The position numbers and the translations under genes were made by a program. From positions 1 to 14,748 of the forward strand of contig JAIFMA010000050.1 in NCBI GenBank assembly GCA_020048795.1: 14,748 nt of DNA, written 5' to 3'. The notes under the pieces were generated by a model. It was not told where the DNA came from. It was given only the letters and a program-made list of their open reading frames with translations, and did no database searches. Source of the stretch: Rhodoferax sp. (lineage in GTDB: Bacteria; Pseudomonadota; Gammaproteobacteria; Burkholderiales; Burkholderiaceae_C). Shown piece by piece: positions 12,662 through 14,748 of this stretch (position 1 is its first letter; every line of letters begins with the position of its first letter).

Positions 12662-14641
12662 CTAGGGCAGTTCGCGGTTTTCCGCGGCTTTGGCATCACG
12701 CGGGCCGATCAGGCCGAGCCGGGTCTTGAGCGACTGGGTTTGCCCGGTGATCATGGCCGCATAAATGGTGGTGTTGGCCAGCACTTTCTTGACATAGTCA
12801 CGGGTCTCGGCAAACGGAATGTTTTCGGCCCAGATGGCCGCTTCCATCACCGGCGCGCCGCTCTGGCCGCGCCAGTTGCGGGGTCGCCCTGGCCCGGCGT
12901 TGTAGGCCGCAGCGGCCAGCGGCATCGAGCCGGCAAAATCATCGAGCACCAGTTTGAGGTAGCCGGTGCCGATGGCAATGTTGGTGTCGCGGTCATTGAT
13001 CAGGTGTGGCTTGAAGTCGGACAAACCAATTTTCTTGGCGGTCCATTTGGCGGTGGCGGGCATCACCTGCATCAGCCCACTGGCACCCACGCCGGAGCGG
13101 GCATCGGTGATGAAACGGCTTTCCTGGCGGATCAGGCCGTAGACATAGGCCGGGTCCAGCCCGATGTCGCGACTGCGCGCCAGCACCTCTTTTTTGTGCG
13201 GCATCGGAAAACGCTGCGTCAGGTCGATCATGTCCCGGGTGCGGTCGCTGGTGTTGATGCAGCGGTCCCACACCTCGTGCTGGCAGGCCAGGTCGGCGGC
13301 GGCCAGCAGCTCACGGTCGGTCATGCCGCCGTCGGTGTGCAGGTTGGTGCTGTAGTTCCACTCGCGCACACCCTCGGCACGAAGGCCCAGCGCAATCGCC
13401 GCCAGCGCACGCTGCAGGCCGGGGTTGCTGCGGGCCTTGTCTTTTTCGTCGGCGCTCAAGGATTCGGGGCTGGGCGGCGGGGTGATGCTCAGGCCCAGCG
13501 CTTCCTGGGCCAGCATTTCGTAAAAACCGCGCACGCTGGCGATGCCTTGCAGCAACTGGCGGGCTTGCTGCTGGTCGGCCTCGCTGCGCCCGGGTTGCAG
13601 CAGTGCGCGGGCACGCCAATAGCGCCAGACCGGCTGGCTGGCATGCTCCGGGCTCATGGCCTCGATGGCGGCCAGCGCGTCACTCCACTGGTTGCGCCGC
13701 AGGGTCGCACGGGTGCGCCAGCCGAGCTGATCGTCGCTCATGCCGGCCGGGCTGGCCTTGCTGAAATAGCCCAAGGCGTCGTCAGAAAGATTCTGGGCCG
13801 ACTGTTTGCCAATGGCACCCCAGGCCCAGGCGCGCTGCGGCGCGCTCAGGTGCCGGCTCCAGTGCGTCTCAAGCGCGGCCGCTGCGCCCTCGGGGCTGCT
13901 GTCGGCCAGGCGGACCAATGCCAGCACCGCCAGCTCCTGTGTCAGCGGTTTGCTCGACGGCGGCTGGCGGCTCAGAAAACGTGCCGGGTTCTGGGTCAGC
14001 TCGGCCAGGGCTGCTGCGGCTTCAGGCACCACAATGTCAACTGCCAGGCGGGTGGCCTTGAGCTGGCGCGCCTCCAGCGCCAGCCGGGCCTTGTGCCAGA
14101 TGTCGGCGCTGCTGAGGTGCCTGGCGGCAAAGTGCTTCTCGGCGGCCAGGGCGCAACCCAGACCCGAGTCCTTTTGCCGGTACCACTGGGCTTTGACTTC
14201 ACTGGACAGATCGGTGCCGGCCAAAATCTGTTCCATGGCCAGGGTGTAGCAGCGTACCTCGTGGTCGTCATTCATGCGAAAGTTGGGCGCCACCACGGCA
14301 AACCGGCTCCAGTCGCGGCGCTGGCCCAGCAGCAGCAGCCAGTCGTTGCGAAGCCGGTCTTCCTGGTAGCTGCCCTGGTAGCGGTTCAGAAAATCGGAGA
14401 TTTCATCGGCGCTGGCGCTGTCAAGCCGGGCCCGCAGCTCCCAATAGGCGGCCCAGGGTTCGAGGACGTGGCCTTTGGCCAGCGGCAACAACTCGGTCAG
14501 CCGCTTGCTCTGGCCCTTCTGGAAGGCGCTGCTCATGTCCAGCAGCACCTCGTCTGCCTTGGGGGCGGCGGCATACGCAGCAGGAAGCGTCACCAGCGCC
14601 CCCGTTAGACCAATCAATGTCAAAATGTTTGTGAACTGCAT
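12662..14641 (-). CDS. Soluble lytic murein transglycosylase (Slt70-like)
   Basis: A periplasmic enzyme that cleaves the MurNAc-GlcNAc bond of peptidoglycan with formation of 1,6-anhydroMurNAc. It has 659 residues from the ATG at 14641. That start is preferred to the longer frame (to 14743) because it begins a normal signal peptide (1-24, ending A-A-Y-A-A-A), and the longer form would overlap the divergent gene. Residues about 30-460 are helical hairpins of the Slt70 U-shaped superhelix. The C-terminal SLT domain begins near 495. The catalytic Glu507 is in R-Q-E-S-R-F, followed by G-A-S-G-L-M-Q-V-M-P, then G-T-G-Y-L and A-A-Y-N-A-G-P-G-R, all hallmark motifs. No clear ribosome site precedes the ATG. 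The gene is adjacent to and divergent from a folate gene, with only nine bases between the starts. It works in wall recycling and remodelling; nothing links it directly to the caspase cluster. Confidence 0.95.
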   Translation of the reverse strand: MQFTNILTLIGLTGALVTLPAAYAAAPKADEVLLDMSSAFQKGQSKRLTELLPLAKGHVLEPWAAYWELRARLDSASADEISDFLNRYQGSYQEDRLRNDWLLLLGQRRDWSRFAVVAPNFRMNDDHEVRCYTLAMEQILAGTDLSSEVKAQWYRQKDSGLGCALAAEKHFAARHLSSADIWHKARLALEARQLKATRLAVDIVVPEAAAALAELTQNPARFLSRQPPSSKPLTQELAVLALVRLADSSPEGAAAALETHWSRHLSAPQRAWAWGAIGKQSAQNLSDDALGYFSKASPAGMSDDQLGWRTRATLRRNQWSDALAAIEAMSPEHASQPVWRYWRARALLQPGRSEADQQQARQLLQGIASVRGFYEMLAQEALGLSITPPPSPESLSADEKDKARSNPGLQRALAAIALGLRAEGVREWNYSTNLHTDGGMTDRELLAAADLACQHEVWDRCINTSDRTRDMIDLTQRFPMPHKKEVLARSRDIGLDPAYVYGLIRQESRFITDARSGVGASGLMQVMPATAKWTAKKIGLSDFKPHLINDRDTNIAIGTGYLKLVLDDFAGSMPLAAAAYNAGPGRPRNWRGQSGAPVMEAAIWAENIPFAETRDYVKKVLANTTIYAAMITGQTQSLKTRLGLIGPRDAKAAENRELP

Positions 14642-14650
14642 GTGGAGATT

Positions 14651-14748
14651 ATGAATAACTCTGATGAAAAAAGGGCGCTGGACAAAAAAGCCTTGCGCAA
14701 AACCCTGATCGAGCAACGTCTGAGCCTGCCCGACCGGCTGCAACGGGT
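14651..14748 (+). CDS. 5-formyltetrahydrofolate cyclo-ligase, partial (N-terminal 32 codons)
   Basis: The only plus-strand gene; it runs off the right edge. The first codons read M-N-N-S-D-E-K-R-A-L-D-K-K, then A-L-R-K-T-L-I-E-Q-R-L-S-L. That is the K-x-x-L-R-x-x-L-x-x-x-R opening of the MTHFS family, which converts 5-formyl-THF to 5,10-methenyl-THF using ATP in the cytosol. GGAG (14644-14647) precedes the ATG by only 3 bases, so the in-frame GTG at 14642 is an alternative start. The divergent transglycosylase neighbour is, as I recall, a common arrangement in Comamonadaceae. The identification rests on 32 residues plus context. Confidence 0.75.
   Translation, partial: MNNSDEKRALDKKALRKTLIEQRLSLPDRLQR

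Noticed and set aside
12740..14608. Plus-strand open frame of 622 codons opposite the lytic transglycosylase
   Set aside because: The minus strand encodes an unmistakable SLT enzyme. The antisense frame is open because GC-rich codon use leaves few stops.
14642..14743. Longer N-terminus for the lytic transglycosylase
   Set aside because: It would overlap the start of the folate cyclo-ligase gene and place a signal peptide 35 residues in.

Overview
The window looks like chromosomal DNA of a betaproteobacterium, probably Comamonadaceae (Rhodoferax/Polaromonas type). The reasons are moderately high GC, tightly packed genes, a lytic transglycosylase divergent from a 5-formyltetrahydrofolate cyclo-ligase, and two copies of an AGCGC-loop-GCGCT palindromic repeat of a kind I recall as dispersed in that family. 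Species-level placement is inference. Every gene is on the minus strand except the partial gene at the right edge. No tRNA, rRNA, CRISPR array, transposase or phage gene was seen, and no gene-free stretch exceeds about 140 bases.

Region 1 (1-5693, minus strand) is the unusual part. It holds six consecutive genes, in transcription order: a DUF4384-type exported protein, a glycine-zipper lipoprotein broken by a one-base frameshift, an exported caspase-like (peptidase C14) protein, a TPR lipoprotein, a small cysteine-rich exported protein, and a large exported protein of unknown function that runs off the left edge. All six begin with a signal peptide or lipobox, so the module appears to work in the periplasm or envelope. 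The peptide GAKDL occurs once in the caspase linker after the catalytic Cys, and twice in a tandem repeat at the C-terminus of the DUF4384 protein. This suggests a protease-partner or substrate relation. A perfect FNR-type palindrome (TTGAT-N4-ATCAA) lies upstream of the first gene, so oxygen-responsive control is plausible.

Region 2 (5774-8326) is one gene for a three-PAS, GGDEF plus EAL protein that makes and/or degrades cyclic-di-GMP. Region 3 (8394-12556) holds four close-spaced genes in the order glutathione S-transferase, CCA-adding tRNA nucleotidyltransferase (cca), OmpR-family response regulator and sensor histidine kinase. The cca gene carries two in-frame copies of the palindromic repeat exactly 900 bases apart. 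Region 4 (12662-14748) holds a soluble lytic murein transglycosylase on the minus strand and, starting nine bases away on the plus strand, the first codons of 5-formyltetrahydrofolate cyclo-ligase.

The right two thirds is ordinary core and signalling content. The left third is the best candidate for a little-described system: an exported orthocaspase with a dedicated set of envelope proteins.
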